From Flaccisagitta enflata (Eukaryota; Chaetognatha; Sagittoidea; Aphragmophora), in assembly GCA_965153355.1 (NCBI GenBank), contig OZ231126.1, forward strand, positions 7,502,001-7,566,000: DNA of 64,000 nt. The letters are read 5' to 3'. Positions 33,349 through 43,132 of this stretch are shown in pieces (position 1 is the stretch's first letter; every line of letters starts with the position of its first letter). The notes beneath the pieces were generated by a model. The model saw nothing but the letters and a program-made list of their open reading frames with translations, searched no databases and had not been told where the DNA came from. Both the position numbers and the translations under genes were made by a program.

Positions 33349-36300
33349 ACGCGGCTACTCCCTCTTCTCCATCACTAAACAACATCAAAAGTGATCTACT
33401 GTATGTTCACGATGTCAAGACTCGTCTCAAATGGTTAATCGACGGTGGAGCTGTTCTTTCCATCATCCCTCCAACATTGGCACAAAGACTCCAAGGGCCC
33501 ACGACTACTCAACTTCAAGCTGCAAACGGGACCAAGATTCCATGCTATGGGGTGAGATCCATGCCTATTCATCTTGCAGATAGGAAAATAGATTTCCCTG
33601 TAACGATTGCGGATGTCAAACAACCAATTCTAGGAGCTGATTTTTTGGCATACTCCTACCTAGCCCCTAACCATAGAGACGGGACATTAATTGACCTGAA
33701 AAATATGTCTGTGTTGAAAGTTGATTTTGAGACCAAGGCAGAGCCAATTCGAGTTAGCCATGTGAGCCAAGCCACGGATCCATATTATCAACTGCTTGAT
33801 AACAAATTCCCCAATCTCTCTAATCCAACATTTCGAGTGAAAGAGGTTAATCATGGTGTATTTCACTATATCCCCACCGAGGGGCCCCCTGTCCAGGCAA
33901 GGGCCCGTAAGTTGGACCCAGAGAAGCTCGCGGTTGCTAAAACAGAAATTGAAAAGCTAGTTGAGCTGGGAGTTTGTGAAAGAGGAAAGAGTGAGTGGTC
34001 AAGTCCTCTTCTAGTTACCACTAAGCCCTGTAATTCGCCGTGCACGTGTGATCAGCAGAAGCCATGTGGGGGATGGAGGGTCTGTGGTGACTACAGACGC
34101 CTCAACCATATGACCACAACCGACCGCTACCCGGTTAGAAATCTTCAAGATTTCAATGCTGACCTCAGGGGGAAGAAAATTTTCAGCAAGGTTGACCTTC
34201 TTAAAGGGTATCACCAGATACCTGTCAACCCTGACGACGTTCGTAAGACAGCAGTCATTACCCCCTTTGGCCTGTATTTGTTTCCTCGATGCCCTTTCGG
34301 TTTGAAAAATGCCGGCCAAGACTTTCAGAGACTTATGGACCGCATTTTGGGTGATATCCCGCACACTTTTGTGTACTTAGATGATATACTCATCGCATCC
34401 GAGACCAAAGAAGAGCATTTAGAAGATTTGGAACGCGTGTTCAAAATCTTGGAGGAAAACGGATTGGTAGTTAATCGCAAAAAATGCATTCTAGGCGCCT
34501 CTTCCATCGAGTTTTTAGGCCATCTCTGCGATCGCCATGGCATCAAGCCACTTCCTTCAAAAGTTGACGCCATCCGGGAAGTAAAGCCTCCAACCACTGT
34601 CAAGGAGCTCCAACGCTTCCTTGGCATGGTTAATTACTACCGCCGGTTTATCAAAGCTGCAGCCCATCATCTGTTCCACCTATTCGAAGCTCTTGGAGAC
34701 AAACCAAAGCGCCTAGAGTGGAATGCAAACATGCAAGAATCATTTGATGCAATCAAAAATGCTCTGGCCAATGCAGCAATGCTCCACCACCCGGACCCCA
34801 ATCTCCCACTCGCAGTCACAACTGACGCTTCAAAAGTGGCAATCGGCGGTGTTATCGAGCAGAGAGGACCGAACGGATGGGAGCCTTTGGCCTTCTTTTC
34901 TAAGAAGTTATCCGATACTCAACAAAACTGGTCACCCTATGACCGTGAGTTACACGCGGCTCACAAAAGTGTGCGCCATTTTAAGCACATGCTGGAAGGA
35001 CGTGCATTCACGTTATACACAGACCATCAGAGTCTGGTGCCTTCAATGGCGAAAAAAACGGAAGCACAAACAGCTCGTCAGCAAAACCAGTTGTCAGAGA
35101 TTTCGGAATATACCACGGATATACGGTATTTAGAAGGAAAAAGCAACGTGGTCGCCGACGCTCTCTCAAGACCAAACGGCGAAGAATCTGCAAATCCTCC
35201 AACTGTCTCCAACATCATCGTCGACGAACATGTCTTCAAGACCGACATCATGGCCATGAAGGAAGCAGGCACTCTAGGAGTGTATCAAGTCATGCTGGAT
35301 GAGGAAGAGGAAAACGAGGAAGAATTCCCTGAATTGGCAGCAGCCACAGCAAGCTTTGCACGCGAAGTAGCAGAAGCAACTTCCTACATCTTCGACGAAG
35401 TGGCAGAGCCATCGTCAGAATCCTCCACTCAAGCCGAAGCAGCAACTTCCGACGACCAACTTGATCAGGTCAATTCCATCTTCGACGAAATGGAGCAACG
35501 CTACCATTGCCTTCTCAATCGTGGTTCTTCAAACACGCCGACGGCGATTGCAGCATCCAAAGCAGCTTCACCATCCAACGTTCCGTCAACGCCAAAGCAG
35601 CAGCAGCAGCGTCGAACGGTCTCTTTCGCTTCACCAGTGGTGACAACACCAGATGTTGCGAAGAAGCTTTTTCACTTTCCGCCTACTCCCGAACTCAAGA
35701 AGTTCGATGAAGCATTTGCTAAAAAGATTGGTCAACACCCAGAGTTGCAGCGCTTCTTCCAAGCTCCAAATACAGGGCCAAAGCCAAAACCAATCCAAGA
35801 GGCAAATCCAATTTCAACGGCAACTCCAGTCAGCACTTCCTCCTCAGCTGATACACACAAAACTGACAAGCCAGTCCCGGAAGCTAAACTTCAAGACTTG
35901 CAACTGGTTGTCAACGCCATCGATCACTATGCCATTGACTTAGAAGACATGGCCCGACAGCAAGCCTTAGACGCCGAGTTTCGAGCCTTGCTGAGAGACG
36001 CCAGAACTGGATTAAGCTTCCGTAAGATCAAGCTTGGGTCAACTTACATCCATGTTGATGTATCAAACGGCCCTGCAAGGCCATTTGTACCCCTCTCGTA
36101 CAGACAACGCATTTTCAACGTTGTTCATGGCTTAGGCCACCCGGGAGTTGAAAGAACGAGAAAAGCTATCGCTGACAAGTTTGTCTGGCCCAGTATGCGC
36201 CAGGATGTAATCAAATGGGCAAGAGAATGTATGCCATGCCAGCAGGCCAAAGTGCAACGTCATACAGTGCCTCCCATCGCCGAATTTGCAGTACCGGCCA

Positions 36301-37733
36301 AACGTTTTCAACATGTCCATATCGACATTGTCTCCATGCCTTACTCCAATGGTTTTAACCATTTGCTGACGGCCGTCGACAGATTTTCACGTTGGCCAGC
36401 CGCATTCCCAATCGCAGACATGAATGCTGAGACGATCATCGATACGTTCACCCACGGCTGGATTTCATGCTACGGTGTACCAGAAGTTGTGACGTCAGAT
36501 AGAGGGAGTCAATTCTCTTCCACTCTCTTCACCCAACTACTCAAGAATTGGGGTGTCAAACACAACATGACAACAGCCTATCACCCCGAGGCCAACGGGA
36601 TGGTCGAAAGACTGCACAGAAGGCTGAAGGAGAGTTTAATAGCTCTAGGAAATGGCGAAAGGAATCAGTGGTTCTGGAAGCTTCCCATGACGATGCTCAC
36701 CCTGCGAACCACGGTCAAACCCGATATCGGTGCGTCGCCATCGGATCTTGTCTACGGTGAAGGAGTAACAGTTCCTGGCCAACTGATTGGCCCACCGCAA
36801 CTCACCGACGACGAACTTCTTCGCGAGCAAAGATCGACACTCAACAACTTGCGCGTTGAAGTTGAACGGCTTCAGCCAAAGCCCACATCCGCTCACCGAC
36901 GTCCACAAGTCCATGTGCCCGATGAGTTGGCAACTGCGACGCACGTCCTTGTCAGGAAAGGCCTTCAGCCGTCATTGACAGCCCCTTACGAGGGCCCATA
37001 CAGAGTGCTTGCTCGCACCCCAACAGGCTTCCGGATACAATTCCCAGGGAGGAATTCCGACATCGTAGCTCTCTCCAGATTGAAGCCGGCTATAGTCGCT
37101 AGTGAGGATGACAATGACGAGGAAGATCCAAACAACGTAACTCCTCCTTCTCCTCCTCCTCCGGGTCGCCCTCCAGGTCTGCGGACTCGTCAACCAGCTC
37201 CGACAACTCGTGTTACTCGCAGCGCAGCTCAACAGCAAAGAAATGATAATGAGCCCAACCGCTCGGTTCCCTCGGACATTCCTTGCTCGAGCCGTGACGT
37301 TCCAGGAGAGCCGCTCCCGGATTCACCACCGCCTCCAACTGTCCCTCAGCGCAGCAGGAGAGCTCGCAGGGCCAATTCGCCAGATCACATCGATCCAACA
37401 GGCCGCGTCGAGGTTCCCGATGATCCCAATCTCGCCGTCTGCCCTGATCCAGTCGGAGAGGCAATTCTTGCTGACGCCTTCCCTCACCTCCCAGACCCTT
37501 TGAGTCGGGATCCGCGAGACATCGAGCAGCCACTTGTAGCTGCACCCGCAAACTCACACCAATCGGACCCGAGTGTCCCAGGTGGAGTCACAAACTCTAA
37601 CAATCAAGGGGGCGCAGATAAGAGAAAGAAAGTCTTAACGTTCTCTAACCCGCAAAGAGGAAATTTTTCATATCGACGCCGAAAGCCAGACGTGTCTGCA
37701 CTTCGCAGAATTTTAAACGATCTCAATAACTGA
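33261..37733 (+). CDS. pol: Element B Pol polyprotein (PR-RT-RH-IN)
   Basis: 1490 codons in the -1 frame relative to gag. Translation would enter at the shift site near 33320. Protease: WLIDGGAVLSIIPP, with Asp61-Gly-Gly, and ILGADFL. RT: LLKGYHQIPV, FPRCPFGLKNAGQDFQRLMD, YLDDILIAS. RNase H: TTDASKVAIGG and YTDHQSLVPS. A linker of about 270 residues, acidic (DEEEENEEE) then Ser/Pro-rich, separates RNase H from integrase, much longer than in element C. Integrase: HGLGHPG...CMPCQQAK, HIDIVSMP, TSDRGSQFSS, NGMVERLHRRLKESL, then GPYR...PGR. The tail contains SSRDVPGEPLPDSPPPP, DPTGRVEVPDDPNLAVCPD and ends LTFSNPQRGNFSYRRRKPD. Confidence 0.95.
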   Translation: MCIRLPSPQELHSSAKDSAGKRQWEQTSVNAATPSSPSLNNIKSDLLYVHDVKTRLKWLIDGGAVLSIIPPTLAQRLQGPTTTQLQAANGTKIPCYGVRSMPIHLADRKIDFPVTIADVKQPILGADFLAYSYLAPNHRDGTLIDLKNMSVLKVDFETKAEPIRVSHVSQATDPYYQLLDNKFPNLSNPTFRVKEVNHGVFHYIPTEGPPVQARARKLDPEKLAVAKTEIEKLVELGVCERGKSEWSSPLLVTTKPCNSPCTCDQQKPCGGWRVCGDYRRLNHMTTTDRYPVRNLQDFNADLRGKKIFSKVDLLKGYHQIPVNPDDVRKTAVITPFGLYLFPRCPFGLKNAGQDFQRLMDRILGDIPHTFVYLDDILIASETKEEHLEDLERVFKILEENGLVVNRKKCILGASSIEFLGHLCDRHGIKPLPSKVDAIREVKPPTTVKELQRFLGMVNYYRRFIKAAAHHLFHLFEALGDKPKRLEWNANMQESFDAIKNALANAAMLHHPDPNLPLAVTTDASKVAIGGVIEQRGPNGWEPLAFFSKKLSDTQQNWSPYDRELHAAHKSVRHFKHMLEGRAFTLYTDHQSLVPSMAKKTEAQTARQQNQLSEISEYTTDIRYLEGKSNVVADALSRPNGEESANPPTVSNIIVDEHVFKTDIMAMKEAGTLGVYQVMLDEEEENEEEFPELAAATASFAREVAEATSYIFDEVAEPSSESSTQAEAATSDDQLDQVNSIFDEMEQRYHCLLNRGSSNTPTAIAASKAASPSNVPSTPKQQQQRRTVSFASPVVTTPDVAKKLFHFPPTPELKKFDEAFAKKIGQHPELQRFFQAPNTGPKPKPIQEANPISTATPVSTSSSADTHKTDKPVPEAKLQDLQLVVNAIDHYAIDLEDMARQQALDAEFRALLRDARTGLSFRKIKLGSTYIHVDVSNGPARPFVPLSYRQRIFNVVHGLGHPGVERTRKAIADKFVWPSMRQDVIKWARECMPCQQAKVQRHTVPPIAEFAVPAKRFQHVHIDIVSMPYSNGFNHLLTAVDRFSRWPAAFPIADMNAETIIDTFTHGWISCYGVPEVVTSDRGSQFSSTLFTQLLKNWGVKHNMTTAYHPEANGMVERLHRRLKESLIALGNGERNQWFWKLPMTMLTLRTTVKPDIGASPSDLVYGEGVTVPGQLIGPPQLTDDELLREQRSTLNNLRVEVERLQPKPTSAHRRPQVHVPDELATATHVLVRKGLQPSLTAPYEGPYRVLARTPTGFRIQFPGRNSDIVALSRLKPAIVASEDDNDEEDPNNVTPPSPPPPGRPPGLRTRQPAPTTRVTRSAAQQQRNDNEPNRSVPSDIPCSSRDVPGEPLPDSPPPPTVPQRSRRARRANSPDHIDPTGRVEVPDDPNLAVCPDPVGEAILADAFPHLPDPLSRDPRDIEQPLVAAPANSHQSDPSVPGGVTNSNNQGGADKRKKVLTFSNPQRGNFSYRRRKPDVSALRRILNDLNN
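33318..33324 (+). promoter_or_regulatory. Element B -1 frameshift site GGGAAAC
   Basis: Gag codons CAG GGA AAC GGC give G GGA AAC in the X XXY YYZ register. The gag stop follows 22 nt after the heptamer. Confidence 0.82.
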
Positions 37734-37803
37734 AGTAGTTTTCCGGTTATGTAGTCTCCGATCTTTCTTTCATTAACTTTTACCGTGTTGTAGCAAAGTG
37801 TCC

Positions 37804-38025
37804 AGTGGTAAGACCCACTATAAAAAGTATGTAATTCTCTACTCACTTTCGTTAGTGTACAACGGTCTCCGATATCTTCATATATGTCAATTTATCGATC
37901 GCGTGTTTATCTATCCTTAATATCCATGACTTAATTTTTTACATCATCTCGCTTAAGTAGTGTTCATCACGTCTTTATTAGACTGCTACTTCTCTGTGAT
38001 TTTTCTCTCGTTCATATACAGTCTA
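37804..38025 (+). other. Element B 3' UTR hairpins
   Basis: AGTGG-TAAGAC-CCACT at 37804-37819, then ATAAAAAG, sits where A and D have AGAGG...CCTCT. TAGACTG (37979-37985) pairs with CAGTCTA (38019-38025) next to the polypurine tract. Confidence 0.6.
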
Positions 38026-38032
38026 GGGGGCG
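38023..38032 (+). other. Element B polypurine tract
   Basis: CTAGGGGGCG directly before the 3' LTR, identical to A, D and E. Confidence 0.8.
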
Positions 38033-38899
38033 TATAGCTGTGACTTATGTTTTACTTAAGCTTTGATATTTTTGGTTAGAAATGCTTAAGTCCTTCGCTT
38101 AATATAGTAGTCGGTCTTTATTGGTACAAACAGGTTCCCAGTAGTGGACCATCATGTAGAGTAACATTTGCCCTTTCCAAATCTGTATCGCACTTTACTT
38201 TGGTATCTGTCGTTTGGCAGTTATTAGCGTTTTAGTGATAACACCTCATTTGCATAATGTTGTCTCTCCTTTTACTCCGTGGTGCCACTTTGGTTCCACC
38301 CCATGGTGTGACCCCTCCACCATAGGTTACCATAAAACTTAACTAAAGGTGACTCCAAATCTGCCCTCAGATTTGGGCTACGATGAGCCGTTTGGCTGCC
38401 CCTGCCCCAAGGCTGATCCAGCCCTTTGTCTCTTCCCCAGCCAGGAGGATTTGCCTCCGGGTCCCCTTAGAAGATGCTCATCTGTCTTTGGTTTCCATGG
38501 TCTTTCTTATCCTCCTGTAGGAGGCGCTGGTAGTACTGTACACCTCAGAGGACATTGCCCTTTTGTTGGTCCTCTGCTTTTCCTTTGGTCACATGACCTA
38601 ACTGTCATGGCAGCCTCCTTGCTCCGAGCCGGAGGGACTCTGTCAACCTTAGAGAATGAATCCTTTCATTCTGGTTCTTTGTTCTGAGTCAGAAAGACTC
38701 ATAGTATTTTTCTCTTGGGATTTAATTAAAAGGCCAAAGGCCTTGGACTCGATTTTAATCTAAGTACCCCAAGGGTACATGTGTTTGTTAGAGGCCAAGT
38801 AGCCTCATATAGTAACTTGTGTCTATGGTGTTAAAGACATTATGAAATAGAGGAAAAGTACATGTAGGAGTCCATGTACCCTTTTTCATCATCGCCACA
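38033..38899 (+). repeat. Element B 3' LTR (867 bp)
   Basis: Nearly identical to the 5' LTR: one T fewer in the run near 38271 and TTTCC for TACC near 38490. It ends GCCACA followed by GGGTTAGGG. Confidence 0.93.
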
Positions 38900-39147
38900 G
38901 GGTTAGGGTTAGGGTTAGGGTTAGGGTTGGTAGAAGAAGGCTAGGCTAGGTTAGGCTAGGTTAGGTTGGAGGTTGGGTTAGGTACAGGCTTAAGTTGTTA
39001 GTGGTTAGGGCTAAAGTTGGTAGGTTAGGGTTGTTGGTAGTAGGCAGAGGGTTGTTTAAAAAAAGAATTAAGGTTGGGTTAGGGTTTTAGGTTTTGGGTT
39101 AGGGTTAGGGTTAGGGTTAGGGTTAGGGTTAGGGTTAGGGTTAGGGT
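38900..39147 (+). repeat. Telomeric tract T3 (TTAGGG)n
   Basis: Perfect repeats at both edges (38900-38930 and about 39097-39147) and a degenerate middle (GGCTAGGCTAGG, TTGTTGG and an AAAAAAAGAATTAAGG insert). The right edge ends ...TTAGGGT. Confidence 0.95.
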
Positions 39148-40456
39148 TGTGGCCATTGGCCTAAGTATGGTGTCTCAATCTCATTTGCATAATGTCGTCA
39201 TGTTATACTCCATCATGTTCCTCACCTCATTTCCTTTCCAATGGTGTAAGTCTCATGTTTATGGTGTCAGCGGTTCATGAGTTATGGCCCATCAATGGTT
39301 GACATCTCATTTACATATTGTGGCGTCGTTACATTTCGTTATTAATAATTTCACTCGGTCTGATTCTGAATCTGATGTCTGTTTTTGTCTATCTGCTTCC
39401 TGTCAAAAGATAGCAGACCGATGGGGACATGTTCTTAGCCTATGAGCGGCCAGTCCCTTGGGGGTGGGCCTCATTGGATATGCCTTGCATATTGTGGCGA
39501 CGTTAATGAGCTTAGAGATGGCTTTACTCCTCTCATTAACTCCTTACAGCTTACTACAAAATATAGGGCCCAGGCACAAGCCCTATACATATTTACCTTC
39601 CTGATGGCCGATCCAGTCTATGTTTATAGAGCTGATAAGCTCTGCAGGCACCTGGATTCGATCCCTGGACCTTTGGACCCAGAGCTCTCTCCCTTACCGA
39701 TGTCGCCACGGCGGCTGCATGGATAGAGCTGCCAAAGCTTAGGGTGGTTCTCCCTTTACTCTGTTTTCCTTTGTTTCTCCTCCCTGTTTCTTCTAAGTTT
39801 TCCTCATTACATACTGTGCCCATAGTTGTGCTTATGCTATCGCCATGAAATTTTATGTGTATGTAGTATGATGTTAGAGAAAAGGTTTGGCGTCTCTTGT
39901 TTCATGATTTTATGGACAGGCTTAGTGCCCCTGCCCTTTAACTTCTTTTAGAATTATCTCTATCTCTCACTTTTGCTTAATTAAGTATTCAAGCCTTTTG
40001 TTTGCTTGTCTTTTGATAGAAGGATTTGCCTTCTCTTATTTTGGGTTCAATTGATCATTTGTCATCAGGTCATGTGATGTCCCCTCGTCCCCTCCTGGTC
40101 ACATGACCCTCCCAAAATGGCTGCCGCCATGGCAGGCAGCATGGCCAGACTGTTTAGCTGTGGGAAATAATTCTATCATTCTGGTTCTTGTTTTTTAGTC
40201 TGGATAGACTATAGTCTTCGCTCCTGTTTTTATTTTATTGCTTGAATAAATAACTTTGTATCTGAATAAGACTTTGTGCTATTATTAAAAGGGCTAGCAG
40301 CCCTCTAACTCTGCGAGTACCCCCGTGGGGTACCTATGGACTTGTGGCTACGCCACTGACCCTGTCCATAGTCTTATGGATTGCCAAAAGACTCAAAGGC
40401 ATTAATATCGCAATGGTAGACTTTGGAGTCATCTACCACTTTTGGGAATCGCTACA
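39148..40456 (+). repeat. Element D 5' LTR (1309 bp)
   Basis: Starts TGTGGCCATTGG and ends GCTACA. It has ATTTGCATAATG near 39184, GGTCACATGACC near 40098, AAAATGGCTGCCGCCATGG at 40114-40132, AATAAA near 40246 and a GTACCCCCGTGGGGTAC hairpin at about 40317-40333. It differs by about two positions from the E 5' LTR. A 94-codon frame (39442-39726) recurs in each copy only because the LTR does. Confidence 0.93.
39650..39714 (-). other. tRNA-like segment in element D 5' LTR
   Basis: Minus strand: GTGGCGACATCGGTAAGG (A-box-like) and GGATCGAATCC (B-box-like) at tRNA-like distance. The anticodon stem is not well formed. Confidence 0.45.
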
Positions 40457-40459
40457 AAT

Positions 40460-40477
40460 TGGTGACTCCCGTCTCAA
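40460..40477 (+). other. Element D primer-binding site
   Basis: TGGTGACTCCCGTCTCAA begins 3 nt after the LTR. It is tRNA-Trp-like at its first bases. Confidence 0.75.
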
Positions 40478-41827
40478 AGACAAGAGTTACGTTCTCTCCA
40501 ACCTTCTGACATCGTGGTGACGACGTCGACGACGAGCTGCTGCAGCAGCATCAACCTGACTGTTACAAAACAAGTGTACAGACCAGAAACAACATTACCC
40601 TTGTGTTCTCTCTTCAACAACTTCGTCATCAAGGGCACCACCTCGTCGACACCGTCCCCAGCATCGAGTGGCGTCAACAACATCGTCGACAGCCTCTCCA
40701 AATCGCCTACGACGTCCACAGCCCAACATCCTCGTCCACGACGTCGTCAGCACTCAGCAAAGAACAGGAGTCTCGAGACTGGGCTGGGCTTCGGTCAGCT
40801 GTCTTGGGCGAAGCTGGACTCGTCCTGGCCTGTGGGATTTGGCCACTAAGGAGGACTCCGGCGCCAGTTCCTCGCATCCACACGTTGGGTGAGCCGGAAG
40901 TGTCATTGTAACCCTTTAATGTTACAACCTTGACAAGAAACCTCCACCAACAGACAGACATTAACAGCTTAACACATTTTATTGATGCTGTTTCTTCCCA
41001 TGTCTTTTACTTCCGCATGTTCTCGGTCACGGACCCTTCCACGAGTTCAATCGGCTCCCACAACGCCTCGAGAGCTTCCCCACGACACCACGATCCTTTC
41101 CAACGTCTTCAACATCCGTAGACATCCGTTGGCTTCACATCTCGAAGCCCACGCCTCTCAATCCGCATCCCAACGAAGTTGACCATCAATTGGACTCTTT
41201 AACGACTTCAGACGCCTTCAGACTCGTGCAGCATCGTCTCCCACGGGTCCCCACGTCCACGACGACGCCCCAACACCTCGCCAACGTCTCCGTGACGCCT
41301 ACGACGTCGAGCTGCTGCTGCAACCCTGCTGTCTTCGCGAGCTTCGACGCCAACGTCCACCTTCGAATTCGAAAAGCGAAAGACGATTTCGAGCGCCTCG
41401 AAAAGGCACTTCCGGTCGGAGTTGAAGGACAAAAATTTCAGGGATGGTAGACGGCACCCTCGACTACGTTGTATTAAAATTTGGTGACCGTCGGACGACT
41501 ACTTCGCGTTCTCGATCAAATTGAAAACATAGGCGCTTTTCGAAGGCAAAAACGAGGATTTTTTCGCCGAGGGAATTTTCTGCCTTCCTCTAGTTGCAAT
41601 TTGACGCCCTTTGGAACATAACAACTAGACTACCTGAAGTACTTGGGATTCAAATTTCATGCCAATCGGTCTGCAGGTTCGGCCGCAACAGCTCGCCGAA
41701 AACGAAGTTCGAACTTCGCCTTTTTACAACAACATTTCAACTCGTCTATCCATTTTTACTTCATATGTATTCTCTAGAAGTACATAGCCTCGCTTTTATT
41801 TCAACAACATATCCTCCCGTGATATAA
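40478..41827 (+). other. Element D 5' leader
   Basis: About 1.35 kb, rich in CGTCGAC and CGACGTC words. It is several percent different from the E leader up to about 41364 and then essentially identical to it. Short frames (such as 41190-41450) have no recognised domain. Confidence 0.6.
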
Positions 41828-43132
41828 ATGAGTGGACAACGCCATCATCCCCACATCTCGGACGCTGCCTTCACCCCTTTCCAACACCTGATACCTACAC
41901 TTCCGGCCAACACGGACGGCTACATTGACAGCCTTCTCGCTTCGCCTCCACTTCAACCACGCCTTCAGGGCATGGACATTGATCAAAACAATCTCCAACA
42001 GTCACAGGCAGCAGCAACAACAATGGAGTTCACTCAGGAGAAGTTCATGCAACTGCAAGCGTTAGCAGAGAGACAAGCTAAGATGCTTGAGGATGGAAAT
42101 GCCTTTCAAAATGAAGCAGCTCGAAAGCTGCAAGATTCTCAACGCCAGTTGGAGGAAACCCAACGAAATCTCACAGATCTCACTGCTGCCTTCAACTCCC
42201 TCTCGACACAAGGTCGTCCTCTCACCGTCACTTCCGCTCCCAAGAAGAAGCCGGACCTCCCCGCCTTTGACAGCAAAAATGTCCTGGTGTGGATACGCAG
42301 AGTAGAGGCTGCTTACCGTCGAGCAGGGGTCATTGACCCCAAGGATAAATTCGCGTGGATGGAAAGCATTTTCCAGGTCAAACTCGATCCACAAATAGAC
42401 GCTTACTTGTATGGAGAAAATACAGCTCAAGATTGGGACGACTTTATCTCTTATCTTAAGAAGCAGTACGGTCCAACCATCCGCCAAAAGGCGCAGAAGC
42501 TCCTAGGAGACATTCCACGCCACGACTTGAAGCCTTCTCAATGGCTCCTTCAGCTCAAAGACGACACTAAAGACGTCGAGCTCGACCACATCCTTCGAGA
42601 ACATCTGCTCAAGACGATTCCTCCGCGAATAAGAGAGATAATGGGAAAGGAGGTGGAAGAAATGTCGTCAGAGGAAGTGGCTAAGATGGCGGACACATTC
42701 TTCGATCGCCAAGGCAAACCAGCTGAAAAGCAATCCACATCCATCAACAACGTCATGGCCTCTTCAACAGCTTCTGCCACTCCTCCTCCTCCTCGAGCCT
42801 CCTCCTCGACACCCTTCACACAAGCCTTCAGTGACGACGACGATGGCGACATCAACCACGTCAGAGGGGGAAGATTTCCAGGAAATGGTGGAAACCGTGG
42901 AAATAACAACAGAGGTCCTCGCAGCAAGAGCAGAAGCAACTTCACTCGCGCCCCAACATCTTCGTCAACGACTTCATCCTCCAATAACTCACAAACCAAG
43001 CAAGCAGGATTGTGTAGATGGCATAGAAAGTTTGGCGACAAGGCCCTGAAATGCCTCTCTGATTGTTCTCGTCATTCCACCTTCATGGCCTCACAAAACT
43101 CGGGAAACGGCCAGGGAGGACGCCGACAGTGA
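41828..43132 (+). CDS. gag: Element D Gag
   Basis: 434 codons from ATG to TGA. A second in-frame Met (in AATTMEFTQEKF, residue about 66) corresponds to the start used in B, so long and short Gag forms are conceivable. Residues about 66-130 form a Gln/Leu-rich probable coiled coil. The core runs KPDLPAFDSKNVLVWIRR to IPPRIREIMG, then a Gly/Asn/Arg-rich RNA-binding stretch. The knuckle CRWHRKFGDKALKCLSDC (C-x2-H-x9-C-x3-C) is near residue 398. The protein is identical to that of E. Confidence 0.94.
   Translation: MSGQRHHPHISDAAFTPFQHLIPTLPANTDGYIDSLLASPPLQPRLQGMDIDQNNLQQSQAAATTMEFTQEKFMQLQALAERQAKMLEDGNAFQNEAARKLQDSQRQLEETQRNLTDLTAAFNSLSTQGRPLTVTSAPKKKPDLPAFDSKNVLVWIRRVEAAYRRAGVIDPKDKFAWMESIFQVKLDPQIDAYLYGENTAQDWDDFISYLKKQYGPTIRQKAQKLLGDIPRHDLKPSQWLLQLKDDTKDVELDHILREHLLKTIPPRIREIMGKEVEEMSSEEVAKMADTFFDRQGKPAEKQSTSINNVMASSTASATPPPPRASSSTPFTQAFSDDDDGDINHVRGGRFPGNGGNRGNNNRGPRSKSRSNFTRAPTSSSTTSSSNNSQTKQAGLCRWHRKFGDKALKCLSDCSRHSTFMASQNSGNGQGGRRQ

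Larger units (their letters stand above)
29259..38899 (+). mobile_element. Element B: complete Ty3-type LTR retrotransposon
   Basis: 9641 bp with 868/867-bp LTRs that differ at about two positions, intact gag and pol, PBS and PPT. The left flank ends GGGT and the right flank begins GGGTTAGGG, consistent with a 4-bp GGGT duplication. LTR termini are TA...CA rather than TG...CA. Near-identical LTRs and open frames point to a recent insertion. Confidence 0.95.

Noticed and set aside
39442-39726. 94-codon frame repeated four times (39442, 48199, 49716 and within 58417)
   Set aside because: It recurs only because it is inside the D/E LTR. The homologous stretch in the A and F LTRs is not open in the same way.
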